Origin: JAHLMO01 sp038997305
Lineage (GTDB): Archaea; Aenigmatarchaeota; Aenigmatarchaeia; CG10238-14; SpSt-28
Assembly (NCBI GenBank): GCA_038997305.1
Contig: JAWAZZ010000002.1
Location: forward strand, 1 to 64,000
DNA: 64,000 bases
Direction: 5' to 3'
This document shows, piece after piece, positions 16,327-24,546 of this stretch (position 1 is its first letter; each line of letters begins with the position of its first letter). The translations under genes and the position numbers were made by a program. A model generated the notes under the pieces. The model saw only the letters and a program-made list of their open reading frames with translations, was not told where the DNA came from and searched no databases.

Positions 16327-17604
16327 TTACTTTGCTTTTATAACCTCTAAAACTATTCCTGCACCTACTGTCATACCCATATCTCTCATTGCAAACCTTC
16401 CTAAAGCTGGAAACTCTGAAAACTTCTCAACAACTACTGGTTTTAATGGTTGAACTCTTATTCTTGCTGCATCTCCTTTCTTTATGAATTGTGGATTCTT
16501 TTCTAATTCTTGTCCTGTTTTTGGATCTATCTTTGCTATTATTTCAACAATCTTTCCTGCAACTGTTGCTGTATGAATATGGAATACAGGAGTATATCCA
16601 ACCGAAATAGATGTTGGGTGTTCCAATATTATTACCTGAGCAATAAATTCTTTTGCTACACTTGGTGGGTTTGTTGGATGACCTGCAACATCTCCTCTTC
16701 TAATATCTGTTTTTGCAACACCTCTAACATTAAATCCTATGTTATCTCCAGGTAACGCTTCTTGTAATGGTTGGTAATGCATTTCAATAGATTTTACTTC
16801 TCCCTTTACTCCTGCTGGCTCAAAAACTACAGTATCTCCAACTTTCAATCTTCCACTTTCCACTCTTCCTACTGGTACTGTACCTACACCTGTAATCGAA
16901 TAAACATCTTGTATTGGAATTCTTAATGGTTTGTCTACAGGTCTTGGAGGAACTTGTAACATATCTAATGCTTCTACTAAACAAGGTCCTTTGTACCATG
17001 GCATTTTTTCGCTTCTTTTTGTTATATTTTCTCCATATTGTGCGCTTACAGGTATTACTGGAATTTTATCTACAGGAAATCCCAATGGCTTTAACAAAGT
17101 GTTTATTACTTCATCCTTTAATTTGTTATAAACTTTTTCATCATAATTTACTGTATCCATTTTTGTTATTGCAACTATCACTTGGTTAATTCCTAAAACT
17201 CTAATTAAATATGCATGCTCTTTTGTCTGTGCTTGAATTCCTTCTCCTGGTTTTGCAGATACTACTAATATCGCAGCATCTGCTTGAGAAGCACCAGTAA
17301 TCATATTCTTGACAAAATCTCTATGACCTGGTGCGTCTATTATTGTGAAGAAGTATTTTTGTGTTTCAAATGGTCTATGAGCAATATCTATAGTCATTCC
17401 TCTCTTTCTTTCTTCTATTTCTCTATCTAGTATGTATGCGAATTCTCCTCCTTCTATCTTGAATTCTTGTGCTAACTCTCTCAATTTCTTTAGTTCATCC
17501 TCTCTTATTGCTCCTGTTTCGTAGAATAGTCTTCCTGCTAAAGTTGATTTTCCTTGATCTACATGTCCTACAATTACTATATTTAAGTGAGGTTTCTGCG
17601 GCAT
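16327..17604 (-). CDS. tuf: translation elongation factor EF-1 alpha
   Basis: The 425-aa GTPase delivers aminoacyl-tRNA to the ribosome. G1 reads GHVDQGKST (residues 13-21), G3 DAPGHRDFVKNMITG, and G4 TKMD. Domains 2 and 3 are complete. G1 has glutamine at residue 17, where archaeal EF-1 alpha normally has histidine (GHVDHGKS). It heads the ribosomal run eS4-uL5-x-uS14 and has a clear TATA element upstream. Confidence 0.96.
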   Translation of the reverse strand: MPQKPHLNIVIVGHVDQGKSTLAGRLFYETGAIREDELKKLRELAQEFKIEGGEFAYILDREIEERKRGMTIDIAHRPFETQKYFFTIIDAPGHRDFVKNMITGASQADAAILVVSAKPGEGIQAQTKEHAYLIRVLGINQVIVAITKMDTVNYDEKVYNKLKDEVINTLLKPLGFPVDKIPVIPVSAQYGENITKRSEKMPWYKGPCLVEALDMLQVPPRPVDKPLRIPIQDVYSITGVGTVPVGRVESGRLKVGDTVVFEPAGVKGEVKSIEMHYQPLQEALPGDNIGFNVRGVAKTDIRRGDVAGHPTNPPSVAKEFIAQVIILEHPTSISVGYTPVFHIHTATVAGKIVEIIAKIDPKTGQELEKNPQFIKKGDAARIRVQPLKPVVVEKFSEFPALGRFAMRDMGMTVGAGIVLEVIKAK

Positions 17605-17621
17605 AAAGTAATATAAGAAAA

Positions 17622-17638
17622 GTATTTAAATATTTAAA
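17622..17638 (-). promoter_or_regulatory. TATA element of EF-1 alpha
   Basis: On the minus strand TTTAAATATTTAAATA lies about 18-34 bases before the EF-1 alpha ATG. That leaves almost no room for a leader, so the transcript is probably leaderless or nearly so. No Shine-Dalgarno sequence is seen. Confidence 0.5.
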
Positions 17639-17656
17639 AAAGTAAAAAAGGTTGGC

Positions 17657-17842
17657 TCATCTCATAGCCACACCTATAGCATAATTCCTAGCTGTCTTAA
17701 CAATCTTTACTTTTAATTTCTCTCCCTTTTTAGCATTTTTAACAAATATAACATAACCTTCTATCTTTGCTACTCCATCTCCTCTTTTACTAATATCTTC
17801 TATTTCAAGATCGTATATTTCACCTTCTTTTACCTTAGCCAT
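17657..17842 (-). CDS. single TRAM-domain protein
   Basis: The 61-aa protein is one TRAM domain: VKEGEIYDLEIEDISKRGDGVAKIEGYVIFVKNAKKGEKLKVKIVKT, split here only by description. TRAM domains bind RNA, and stand-alone archaeal forms act as RNA chaperones in some species. It is 52 bp upstream of EF-1 alpha on the same strand. A 10-bp inverted repeat lies between it and the divergent FNR gene. Confidence 0.88.
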   Translation of the reverse strand: MAKVKEGEIYDLEIEDISKRGDGVAKIEGYVIFVKNAKKGEKLKVKIVKTARNYAIGVAMR

Positions 17843-17850
17843 ATTAGAGC

Positions 17851-17881
17851 ATCAAGAACTATCATTAATCAAGTTCTTGAT
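17851..17881. repeat. 10-bp inverted repeat in divergent promoter region
   Basis: ATCAAGAACT (17851-17860) and AGTTCTTGAT (17872-17881) are exact reverse complements separated by 11 bases. They sit between the divergent TRAM and FNR genes, 9 bp before the TRAM start. It could be an operator controlling one or both genes. Confidence 0.5.
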
Positions 17882-17913
17882 AATATAATATATCTTACTA
17901 AAATAAATACTAT

Positions 17914-18621
17914 ATGCAAAGGTTCAAATATTCTTCAAAAATAATAAGTAAAAACATTATAAACGAAAAAATAATAGAAATTTGTCTAGAAAAACCTAAA
18001 GATTTTAACTTTAAAGCGGGTCAATATATCATTCTTAAACTTGTTAATTTACCAGAAAATGTAGAGGGTGGAAACAAAAGAGCTTTTTCTATAGCTTCTT
18101 CGCCGCTAGATGAAAAAATATGCTTAATAACTAATAGAGGTGTATCAGAATATAAAAAATATCTTGAAGAAAAACTAAAGGTTGGAGAAGATGTTGAAAT
18201 TTTTGGACCTTTTGGAAATATGACTTTAGAAGAAAATTATAAAATAATTACTTTTTTAGCTGGCGGCGCTGGAATTGCACCTTTTTTAAGTATGATTAGA
18301 TATGTTTTTCAAAAAAATTTAGATATAAAAATGTTCTTATTCTATTCAGAAAAAAAGTTTGATTATTTAGTTTATTTAAGTGAACTAAAAGAATATGAAA
18401 AATTAGGTAAACTTAATTTAATAATAACACTAACCCAAGAAAAAAGAGAAGGATTTGAGTTTGGAAGAATTAATAAAGAAATGATTAAAAGACATTTGAG
18501 TGATTATTTAAATGAAAGTGCTTTCTATATAGCTGGCTCGCCAGAATTTGTAGAAAGCATGAAAAGTTATTTAAAAGAATTAGAAGTTAATGAAGAAAGG
18601 ATAAAAACAGAAAAATGGTAA
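17914..18621 (+). CDS. ferredoxin-NADP reductase-type flavoprotein
   Basis: The 235-aa protein has an FAD-binding barrel (FKAGQYIILKL; KRAFSIASSP is the RxxS motif) and an NAD(P)-binding domain (FLAGGAGIAPFLSMIRY; FYIAGSPEFVESMK). It belongs to the FNR family and passes electrons between NAD(P)H and a carrier. No cysteine cluster for a 2Fe-2S centre, as in PyrK, is seen at the C-terminus. The carrier is unknown; ferredoxin is a candidate. It is followed directly, stop to stop, by the convergent primase-like gene. Confidence 0.82.
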   Translation: MQRFKYSSKIISKNIINEKIIEICLEKPKDFNFKAGQYIILKLVNLPENVEGGNKRAFSIASSPLDEKICLITNRGVSEYKKYLEEKLKVGEDVEIFGPFGNMTLEENYKIITFLAGGAGIAPFLSMIRYVFQKNLDIKMFLFYSEKKFDYLVYLSELKEYEKLGKLNLIITLTQEKREGFEFGRINKEMIKRHLSDYLNESAFYIAGSPEFVESMKSYLKELEVNEERIKTEKW

Positions 18622-19803
18622 TTATTTTAAATAGTCGAAAATAGATTTTTTCTCTCTTTTAATTCCTTTTTTATAAAATTCTTCAAAATTATCTCTTATG
18701 GGTTTATAAACTTTATCAAAAAACCTTTGTTGATCCTCCAAATCTTTTATGTCAAAAGTTTTTAAGTATTCTAAAACAAAACTCCAAATATTTTGAAAGT
18801 TGTCTATCCTTTCAAACTTTCTTGCTATATTTATGTCAAAATCTTTAGGTAATTGTGGTTTGTCTCCCATTATAAAGAATCCAGATTTAGTATCTATAGG
18901 TGCTTTTTCATTTCCAACTATTTCCCACTTTCTTTCACTCTCTGATTTAATTTCAAAATCTTTTTCTAAATCTTTTAACAAATAACTTTTGCCTTTAAAT
19001 GAATATTGTGGTCCATAATGTTTAGCCCAAGCATAAAAGATTGCTCTATTCAACCCAAAAGATTTAGCTTTTTCTAAATCTCCTTTTAAAAGATAATATC
19101 TCGCAGCCTGAAGCAACGCCATAACTTCAAATCTTCCAATTTTTCTCGAAATAATCTTTTCTTCTTTTTTCAAATCTTTCAAATCCAAAAAATTCTTGAC
19201 AAAATCTTCAAAATATTCTAAATCGTATTTTATATTACTAGAATACAAAATCGATGTTTGTTTTGGCTCTTTTTTATTATTTATTGTTCCAATAACTCTT
19301 ATTATTCTTGCTTCATCTTTTACTACTTTATCAACATTATATTCATCGAAATTTTGTATAAAAAAGTTCAACAATCCTTGTTGTAATAATTTCCATTTTT
19401 CGATTTCTACAAGTTTATTCACTTTATAATAAACATGTATTCCATTACCAGAATTTGCAATTAACGATGGTGGAATATTAAAGGAAAACAGCTTATCATA
19501 AATCTTCCTATAATCTTCTATTGCTTTTTCACTATCCAAATCTATTACAAAAACATTTCCAAATTTTACTGCTTCTCTACTTCCAATTTTTTCTACTCTA
19601 GGAAGTAAACCTATATAGCAATCTTTATCTTTTAGTTTCTCTAAATTTTTCTTAAAGAATGAAAGCACATCTATTTTTCTTTCGAAAAACTCTTGAAGAT
19701 AAATATTATTTTGATGTAAAACTCTTAACTCCCAATAAATTTTTTCACCTTCATATCCGCTACACAAAAAGTTAAGAAATTCTTCTATAATCGAAATGTT
19801 CAT
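18622..19803 (-). CDS. archaeo-eukaryotic primase (AEP) superfamily protein
   Basis: The three AEP motifs are present: VFVIDLD (D88, D90), SGNGIHVYY (H123), and an acid before the basic strand DEARIIRVIGTINNKK (D158/D163, R166, R169). Such stand-alone primase or PrimPol domains are frequent in plasmids, viruses and repair systems. The C-terminal 180 residues are helical and unrecognised, with a conserved-looking stretch SGFFIMGDKPQLPKDFD. No helicase domain is fused. It is convergent with the FNR gene and divergent from phoH-KH by 29 bp. Role could be replication priming or damage tolerance. Confidence 0.68.
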   Translation of the reverse strand: MNISIIEEFLNFLCSGYEGEKIYWELRVLHQNNIYLQEFFERKIDVLSFFKKNLEKLKDKDCYIGLLPRVEKIGSREAVKFGNVFVIDLDSEKAIEDYRKIYDKLFSFNIPPSLIANSGNGIHVYYKVNKLVEIEKWKLLQQGLLNFFIQNFDEYNVDKVVKDEARIIRVIGTINNKKEPKQTSILYSSNIKYDLEYFEDFVKNFLDLKDLKKEEKIISRKIGRFEVMALLQAARYYLLKGDLEKAKSFGLNRAIFYAWAKHYGPQYSFKGKSYLLKDLEKDFEIKSESERKWEIVGNEKAPIDTKSGFFIMGDKPQLPKDFDINIARKFERIDNFQNIWSFVLEYLKTFDIKDLEDQQRFFDKVYKPIRDNFEEFYKKGIKREKKSIFDYLK

Positions 19804-19832
19804 AAAAATTTAAATAAAAAAAGAGAATTATT

Positions 19833-20930
19833 ATGACTGTAAAACCTCTAACAGAGAATCAGAAAGATTTGTATAATGCATTAAATAATGAAAGAATTAC
19901 ATACTTAGCTATTTTTGGTCCTAGTGGAAGCGGAAAAACATATTTTGTTATAGATTATGCATTAAGAGTTCTAAAAAATTCTAAAACAAAAAAATTAATA
20001 CTCATTAAGCCCTTTATAGATCCTGCAACTAAAAGAGAATTCACAATAGCAGAACTAGGAAATCTATATTTTGAAAACGCAAAACAATATTTAAAAGATA
20101 TTATCGACTCTTTGAAAGAAGATTGGAACGAAGTAGAAAAATTGATAAACGAAAAAAGAATAATAATTTCTGATTTTTCTTCGCTTTCTGGAAGAAGTTT
20201 TGATGATGCAATTGTTTTTGTTGATGATGTTCAACTAGTAAAGCCAGAGAGAATTATAGAAATCATAATGAGAATAGGAAGCAACTCTCGACTAATAATA
20301 GCAGGTGATCCTTTTCTTCAAGCAGAATATCATAATACAATAAAAATATTAAGAGAGGTTCTCTCAAATCAATCTAATTCATACATTGTTGAATTAGGCT
20401 TGAAAGATATTGTAAGAGAAGGTGCAAAATTGGGATTAAAATTAATGTTAGAAACAAAGTTAAGAAGAAGGGAAATGAGTAAAGAAGAGAAAGAAATATT
20501 AAACTTAATACTTGAAGAAGTGGATAACATAGAAATAATCAATATTTTGGATTTAAGACCTCTAAAAGAGGAAATAGGAATAACATCTAAAACTGTTCCA
20601 GACGCTGTTATAATAGTTAAAGAGGGTCAAGCTGGCAAAATAGTTGGTAAAGGTGGTAAAACAATTCAGTCTTTAGAAGAAAAACTTAACATGAGTATAA
20701 GAGTTTTAGAGTTATCAACAGATTTAAGAGAATATTTCAGAGTTTTTCATCCAGCTGGCAAATTAGCAAAAGAGTTAAAAGATGTAGAAATAAAAGGTCC
20801 TTATTTGTATCTTTATGTAACAAAAGAACAAAGACCAATAGTTTTAGGAACTAAAGGTGTAAACATTAGATTTTTTGAAGCTTGTCTAAAACAGCTAATG
20901 AATGTTGAAGTCAAAGTAATTTCACAATAA
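19833..20930 (+). CDS. PhoH-like ATPase fused to KH domain
   Basis: Residues about 1-235 form a PhoH-type P-loop ATPase (Walker A GPSGSGKT at 29-36, Walker B AIVFVDDVQ). Residues about 255-365 hold a KH domain with the loop GKIVGKGGKTIQSLEEKL and a second NusA-like segment. PhoH proteins are linked to RNA metabolism; the KH part supports RNA binding. The 3' end overlaps tmk by 9 bp in convergent orientation. Confidence 0.82.
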   Translation: MTVKPLTENQKDLYNALNNERITYLAIFGPSGSGKTYFVIDYALRVLKNSKTKKLILIKPFIDPATKREFTIAELGNLYFENAKQYLKDIIDSLKEDWNEVEKLINEKRIIISDFSSLSGRSFDDAIVFVDDVQLVKPERIIEIIMRIGSNSRLIIAGDPFLQAEYHNTIKILREVLSNQSNSYIVELGLKDIVREGAKLGLKLMLETKLRRREMSKEEKEILNLILEEVDNIEIINILDLRPLKEEIGITSKTVPDAVIIVKEGQAGKIVGKGGKTIQSLEEKLNMSIRVLELSTDLREYFRVFHPAGKLAKELKDVEIKGPYLYLYVTKEQRPIVLGTKGVNIRFFEACLKQLMNVEVKVISQ

Positions 20931-21521
20931 GTTTATAACTTTTATTACATCTTCTTTCACTTCTTCTATGCTTCTATTCGCATCAATTAAATAAACATTT
21001 TCTACATCCAACTCCAAATTTCTATAATTTTCAAGAACTTTTCTTAAAAATTCTCCATTCTCATATAATTCCTTAGCTTTTCCTTCTTTTTCTATTCTTT
21101 GCAAAGCTATTTCTACATCAACATCTAAAATTATTATTAAATCGGGAATTTCTATTAATTTCAAAAGCTCGTTGAACAAATTTTCAAATATTTTTCTCTC
21201 TTCTTCATTATTTAATAAAGCTTTTTGATATGCATATGTTGACAAAAAACATCTATCAGAAATTATATAATCATGTTTTTCCTTTAATCTTCTTATTTCG
21301 TTTGTTGTCGAAACTCTATCTGCAAAAAAGAGAAGTGTAGATACGAAAGGGTTTTTCATGTAATCTTTTTTGTTTTTCAAAGAATTTCTAATAAAATTAC
21401 CTATTTCAAAATCTGATGGCTCTCTAATTATTATGCTATTTTTTAGCTCATTAGATAAAAGCTTGCATATAGTAGTTTTTCCAGCACCATCAATACCTTC
21501 TATTGCAACATATTTACCCAT
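20922..21521 (-). CDS. tmk: thymidylate kinase
   Basis: The 199-aa kinase phosphorylates dTMP. It has the P-loop IEGIDGAGKTTICKLL, the substrate-binding REPSD region, the DR motif (YIISDRCFLSTYAYQ), and DLIIILDVDVEIALQRI. Length is normal. It lies 11 bp after a small membrane-protein gene on the same strand and may be transcribed with it and elp3. Confidence 0.92.
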   Translation of the reverse strand: MGKYVAIEGIDGAGKTTICKLLSNELKNSIIIREPSDFEIGNFIRNSLKNKKDYMKNPFVSTLLFFADRVSTTNEIRRLKEKHDYIISDRCFLSTYAYQKALLNNEEERKIFENLFNELLKLIEIPDLIIILDVDVEIALQRIEKEGKAKELYENGEFLRKVLENYRNLELDVENVYLIDANRSIEEVKEDVIKVINLL

Positions 21522-21531
21522 TCTAAATTTT

Positions 21532-21867
21532 TTATTTCAAAAAATAAAAATACATAGAAACAAATCCCACCAAAAAAGAAATAACAAAAAGCAATAACAA
21601 TAATATTGGAGAAGAAGATTCAGTAATCTGAAGAATAACAGAAATAACAATTATAAGGAAAAATGTCACTATAGCCACAAACTTGGGGTTTTTACAAACA
21701 TATTGAATTTCGCTGCTAGATTTATTTTCAGTAGGTATTTTTTCACAAAGATTTTCTAGAATAATTCTTATTGTTTCTATTTCGCTCTCATTATGACCTT
21801 TTAGCAAAAAAGCCAGCGAACTTCCAAGCAAAAAGGTAGTAATTATTAGAAGAATTTCTTTTATCAT
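21532..21867 (-). CDS. small three-helix membrane protein
   Basis: The 111-aa product has a membrane helix near residues 3-22, a hydrophilic stretch of about 40 residues with two cysteines (C37 and C57), and two closely spaced membrane helices at the end. No motif identifies it. Its start overlaps the elp3 stop (ATGA), so it is translationally coupled downstream of elp3. Confidence 0.55.
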   Translation of the reverse strand: MIKEILLIITTFLLGSSLAFLLKGHNESEIETIRIILENLCEKIPTENKSSSEIQYVCKNPKFVAIVTFFLIIVISVILQITESSSPILLLLLFVISFLVGFVSMYFYFLK

Positions 21868-23429
21868 AATAACTTTATCATATACGGACCTTCTCTTTCA
21901 TATCCAAGCTTTCTATAATAATCTCTAGTACCAACTGCAGAAATTACAACAATTTTATTTCTGTCAAATTCATTTAAAGCAATTTCTTCAGCCTTTTGCA
22001 TCAAAAATTTTCCAAAACCTCTATGTTGAAAATTTAATTCTTTTGGCAAGCTCCCTACAGGTAAATGAAATCCTAAAACCTTTAACTCTCTTATCAGAGC
22101 GCTTTTATTAGTAATTTCTTTTCTATGAGAAGAATCAGGAATTCTTAATCTAAGATAAGCATAAAGTGTTTCGTTCTTATCTTCTATACTTAAAAAAATT
22201 TCATTGCCATCATTTGCTTCATAATCAATTCTTTCTAAATGTATGCTTTTCAAATCTGGTTTAATACCTCTTTTATATCTTATTCCTATTTCTCTGCATC
22301 TTATGCACTTACATTCAATACCAAACTCTTTAGCTTTGTTTTCTACATACTCTCTTAAGTTAGTGTGAGTATATCCAGCATCTATATCATTAGCAGGTAA
22401 ATCTCTTCCTAACCTTTGTATTCTAACATACTTTGGTATATATTTTAATGCTTTTGCTAACATTTCTACTAATTCCTCAAACTCGTAAAGTTTAAACTCT
22501 CCTTTCTCATACATTTTCCAAAGCGGTGTATTTCTAAAAAGTTGAAGAGGATAGATTTTTAAATAATCTGGTCTTAAATCCTTATCTTCGAAAAGAATTT
22601 TAAACATTTCTAAATCTCTATCTAAATCGCTTTTTGGCAAATTAGGCATGATATGATAAGTAATTTTTAAAGCTGCATTCCTAGCAATTTTTGTCGCTTT
22701 TTTAACATCTTCTATTGTATGACCTCTTCTTACAAAATCTAAAACATCATTATAAACACTTTGAACACCTATTTCTACTCTCGTAACTCCATAAGAAAGC
22801 ATTTCATCAACATGTTCTTCATAACATAAATCAGGTCTTGTTTCTATAGTTAAAGCGACGCATCTATATTTTGCTCTTTCGTTTTTTTGATGTGCTTCTT
22901 CTATAGAATTGCTATCTTCCCCATTTAAAGCATCAAAAATCCTTTTTATAAACCATTCCTTATACTCTTTCTCTAAAGCAAGAAAAGTACCAAGAATTAT
23001 TATTTCTATCTTTGAATTTTCTGAAAGCAATCCCTCTAATTCATAATGAAACAGTCTATTCTTTACTTGCATATATGGGTCATAATCAAATCTTATAGCT
23101 CTCTGAATTGCTGGTTCACTAGGAGTATAACTTTTTGGTATGTCAGAAAATATAGGACAATATATACATGCACCTCCACAAGGTCCTGGTTTTGTCGCTA
23201 ATGTTATTATTAAAACTCCGCTACTTGCTCTTATAGTTTTGCTTTTAACCTTTTCTTCTATGTTAATCTTTAATCTATCTTTTATAATTTTAATTAATTC
23301 CATTGTCTTTAATACTGGAACTTTATATTTTTTCGAAAGAGAAACTTTTAGTTTTTCAAACTCTTGTTTATTTTTTGCACTGACCAATTCTAAAAGATAT
23401 TCTGTAGGAATTTCTATGTTATCTTTCAT
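21864..23429 (-). CDS. elp3: Elp3, tRNA wobble-uridine carboxymethyl synthase
   Basis: The 521-aa protein joins a radical SAM domain and a C-terminal GNAT domain. The cluster cysteines are C84, C88 and C91 (CGGACIYC). The GNAT part includes LPKELNFQHRGFGKFLMQKAEEIA for acetyl-CoA binding. Archaeal Elp3 alone makes the cm5 group on U34 of tRNA. A Trm9-type methyltransferase, the next step of the mcm5U pathway, lies 293 bp upstream in divergent orientation. A 56-aa coiled protein gene precedes it on the same strand. Confidence 0.93.
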   Translation of the reverse strand: MKDNIEIPTEYLLELVSAKNKQEFEKLKVSLSKKYKVPVLKTMELIKIIKDRLKINIEEKVKSKTIRASSGVLIITLATKPGPCGGACIYCPIFSDIPKSYTPSEPAIQRAIRFDYDPYMQVKNRLFHYELEGLLSENSKIEIIILGTFLALEKEYKEWFIKRIFDALNGEDSNSIEEAHQKNERAKYRCVALTIETRPDLCYEEHVDEMLSYGVTRVEIGVQSVYNDVLDFVRRGHTIEDVKKATKIARNAALKITYHIMPNLPKSDLDRDLEMFKILFEDKDLRPDYLKIYPLQLFRNTPLWKMYEKGEFKLYEFEELVEMLAKALKYIPKYVRIQRLGRDLPANDIDAGYTHTNLREYVENKAKEFGIECKCIRCREIGIRYKRGIKPDLKSIHLERIDYEANDGNEIFLSIEDKNETLYAYLRLRIPDSSHRKEITNKSALIRELKVLGFHLPVGSLPKELNFQHRGFGKFLMQKAEEIALNEFDRNKIVVISAVGTRDYYRKLGYEREGPYMIKLL

Positions 23430-23454
23430 AAATAAAAACTTCCTTAAAGAAAAT

Positions 23455-23625
23455 CTATTGAATCTCTCTCAATAAACTTTCCAAATATCTAATTCTTTGT
23501 TGTAAAGCTCTAATTTCTCTTGGAGTTTTTGCAGTTAATAAAGCGCTTTTTGCCCTTTCAATTTCCTTTAAGTACATCCTTTTTAACATTTCGTTTTTAG
23601 TATTTAAATTTTTTAATCTTTCCAT
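23455..23625 (-). CDS. 56-aa coiled-coil protein upstream of elp3
   Basis: Read directly from the reverse strand, this ORF is 56 codons from ATG to TAG. It is basic and helical (LKEIERAKSALLTAKTPREI, then ALQQRIRYLESLLREIQ) with heptad spacing at the end. It is 25 bp upstream of elp3 and probably in its operon. Basic charge and context suggest an RNA-binding or Elp3-associated role, without proof. Confidence 0.6.
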   Translation of the reverse strand: MERLKNLNTKNEMLKRMYLKEIERAKSALLTAKTPREIRALQQRIRYLESLLREIQ

Positions 23626-23722
23626 AATCTTATTATATTCTTTTCTTAATATATATTTTACTATCTAAAGGTGATAAACATTAAAGTTTAAAGACTATAA
23701 AAACAATCGATAGTTTTCAATT

Positions 23723-24376
23723 ATGAATAGCATAGAAAAAATTTACGTTAAAGATTTTTATGATGTCGCTGCAGATAGCTGGATAAATATTAGACAAAAA
23801 TTTAAAGTTTTAGAAAAATTTAAACATATACAAAACAAAAAAATACTTGAAGTTGGTTGCGGAACAGCTACTCAATTACTTGAATTTAAAGAAAACTTTC
23901 TTGTTGGTATTGATATATCAAAGAAAATGATTAAATATGCTATTGAAAACGCAAAAAAGAAAAACGTTAAAATATATTTCGTATTAGCAGATGCTAGAAA
24001 ATTACCATTTAAAGAAAAAACTTTTGATTTTGTATTAAGCATCGCTACAATACATCACATCTATAGAAGAAAAGATCGAATTAAAGCTCTAATAGAAATG
24101 GTAAGAGTTTGTAAAGATTCCTGTTTTATTTCAGTTTTGAAAAGATATTCAACTCTAACATTTAAAAAACTCTTTATAGATTTTTTCAGATTCTTTTCAT
24201 TTGGAAATATATTCTTAGAATGGAAGTATAGAGGAAAGAAATTGAAAAGATTTTATCATACATATTCACTAAGAGAATTAAAGAGTGATTTGAAAATTGT
24301 CGAGAAATTTTTTAAGATATCTTATGAAATTTCTCAAGACAAACTAAACTTCTTTGTACTAATAAAAAAATATTAG
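23723..24376 (+). CDS. class I SAM methyltransferase, Trm9-like
   Basis: The 217-aa protein has the SAM-binding motif I ILEVGCGTATQLLEF, motif II VGIDISKKMI, acidic DARKLPF, and LSIATIHHIYRRKDRIKAL, the IHH signature seen in Trm9/ALKBH8 methyltransferases. These enzymes methylate cm5U34 to mcm5U34. Its place next to elp3 fits that assignment, although Coq5-type methyltransferases look similar. The TAG stop lies inside the tRNA-Gln gene on the other strand. Confidence 0.72.
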   Translation: MNSIEKIYVKDFYDVAADSWINIRQKFKVLEKFKHIQNKKILEVGCGTATQLLEFKENFLVGIDISKKMIKYAIENAKKKNVKIYFVLADARKLPFKEKTFDFVLSIATIHHIYRRKDRIKALIEMVRVCKDSCFISVLKRYSTLTFKKLFIDFFRFFSFGNIFLEWKYRGKKLKRFYHTYSLRELKSDLKIVEKFFKISYEISQDKLNFFVLIKKY

Positions 24377-24477
24377 CCCCGCCCGGATTCGAACCGGGGT
24401 CTCCGGGTTTCTTTCATCCTTTATCAAAGCTTTGGATGCCCAAAGCCCGGCATCCTTGGCCACTAGACGACGGGGCT
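24374..24477 (-). tRNA. tRNA-Gln (TTG) with 31-nt intron
   Basis: The mature tRNA (73 nt) has acceptor AGCCCCG/CGGGGCT, anticodon stem CCGGG/CCCGG and loop CTTTGGA, anticodon TTG. Exon 1 is 24477-24440, the intron 24439-24409, and exon 2 24408-24374. The junctions form an exact bulge-helix-bulge: 3-nt bulge GGG, 4-bp helix CTTT/AAAG, 3-nt bulge AAA, with an inner CATCC/GGATG stem. The 3' end overlaps the stop codon of the upstream methyltransferase on the other strand by three bases. Confidence 0.93.
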
Positions 24478-24546
24478 TTCTATCTATAATTATTTTATAG
24501 TAGAAATCTCTAAAAATTTTTATTTAAATAGCAAACTTATTAATTA

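Noticed and set aside
16128..17189. Plus-strand ORFs opposite eS4 and EF-1 alpha
   Set aside because: They are cysteine- and leucine-rich shadows of strongly coding minus-strand genes.
17843..17913. Second C/D guide RNA near the TRAM/FNR divergence
   Set aside because: TGATG-like words occur but no paired C and D boxes at the right distances.
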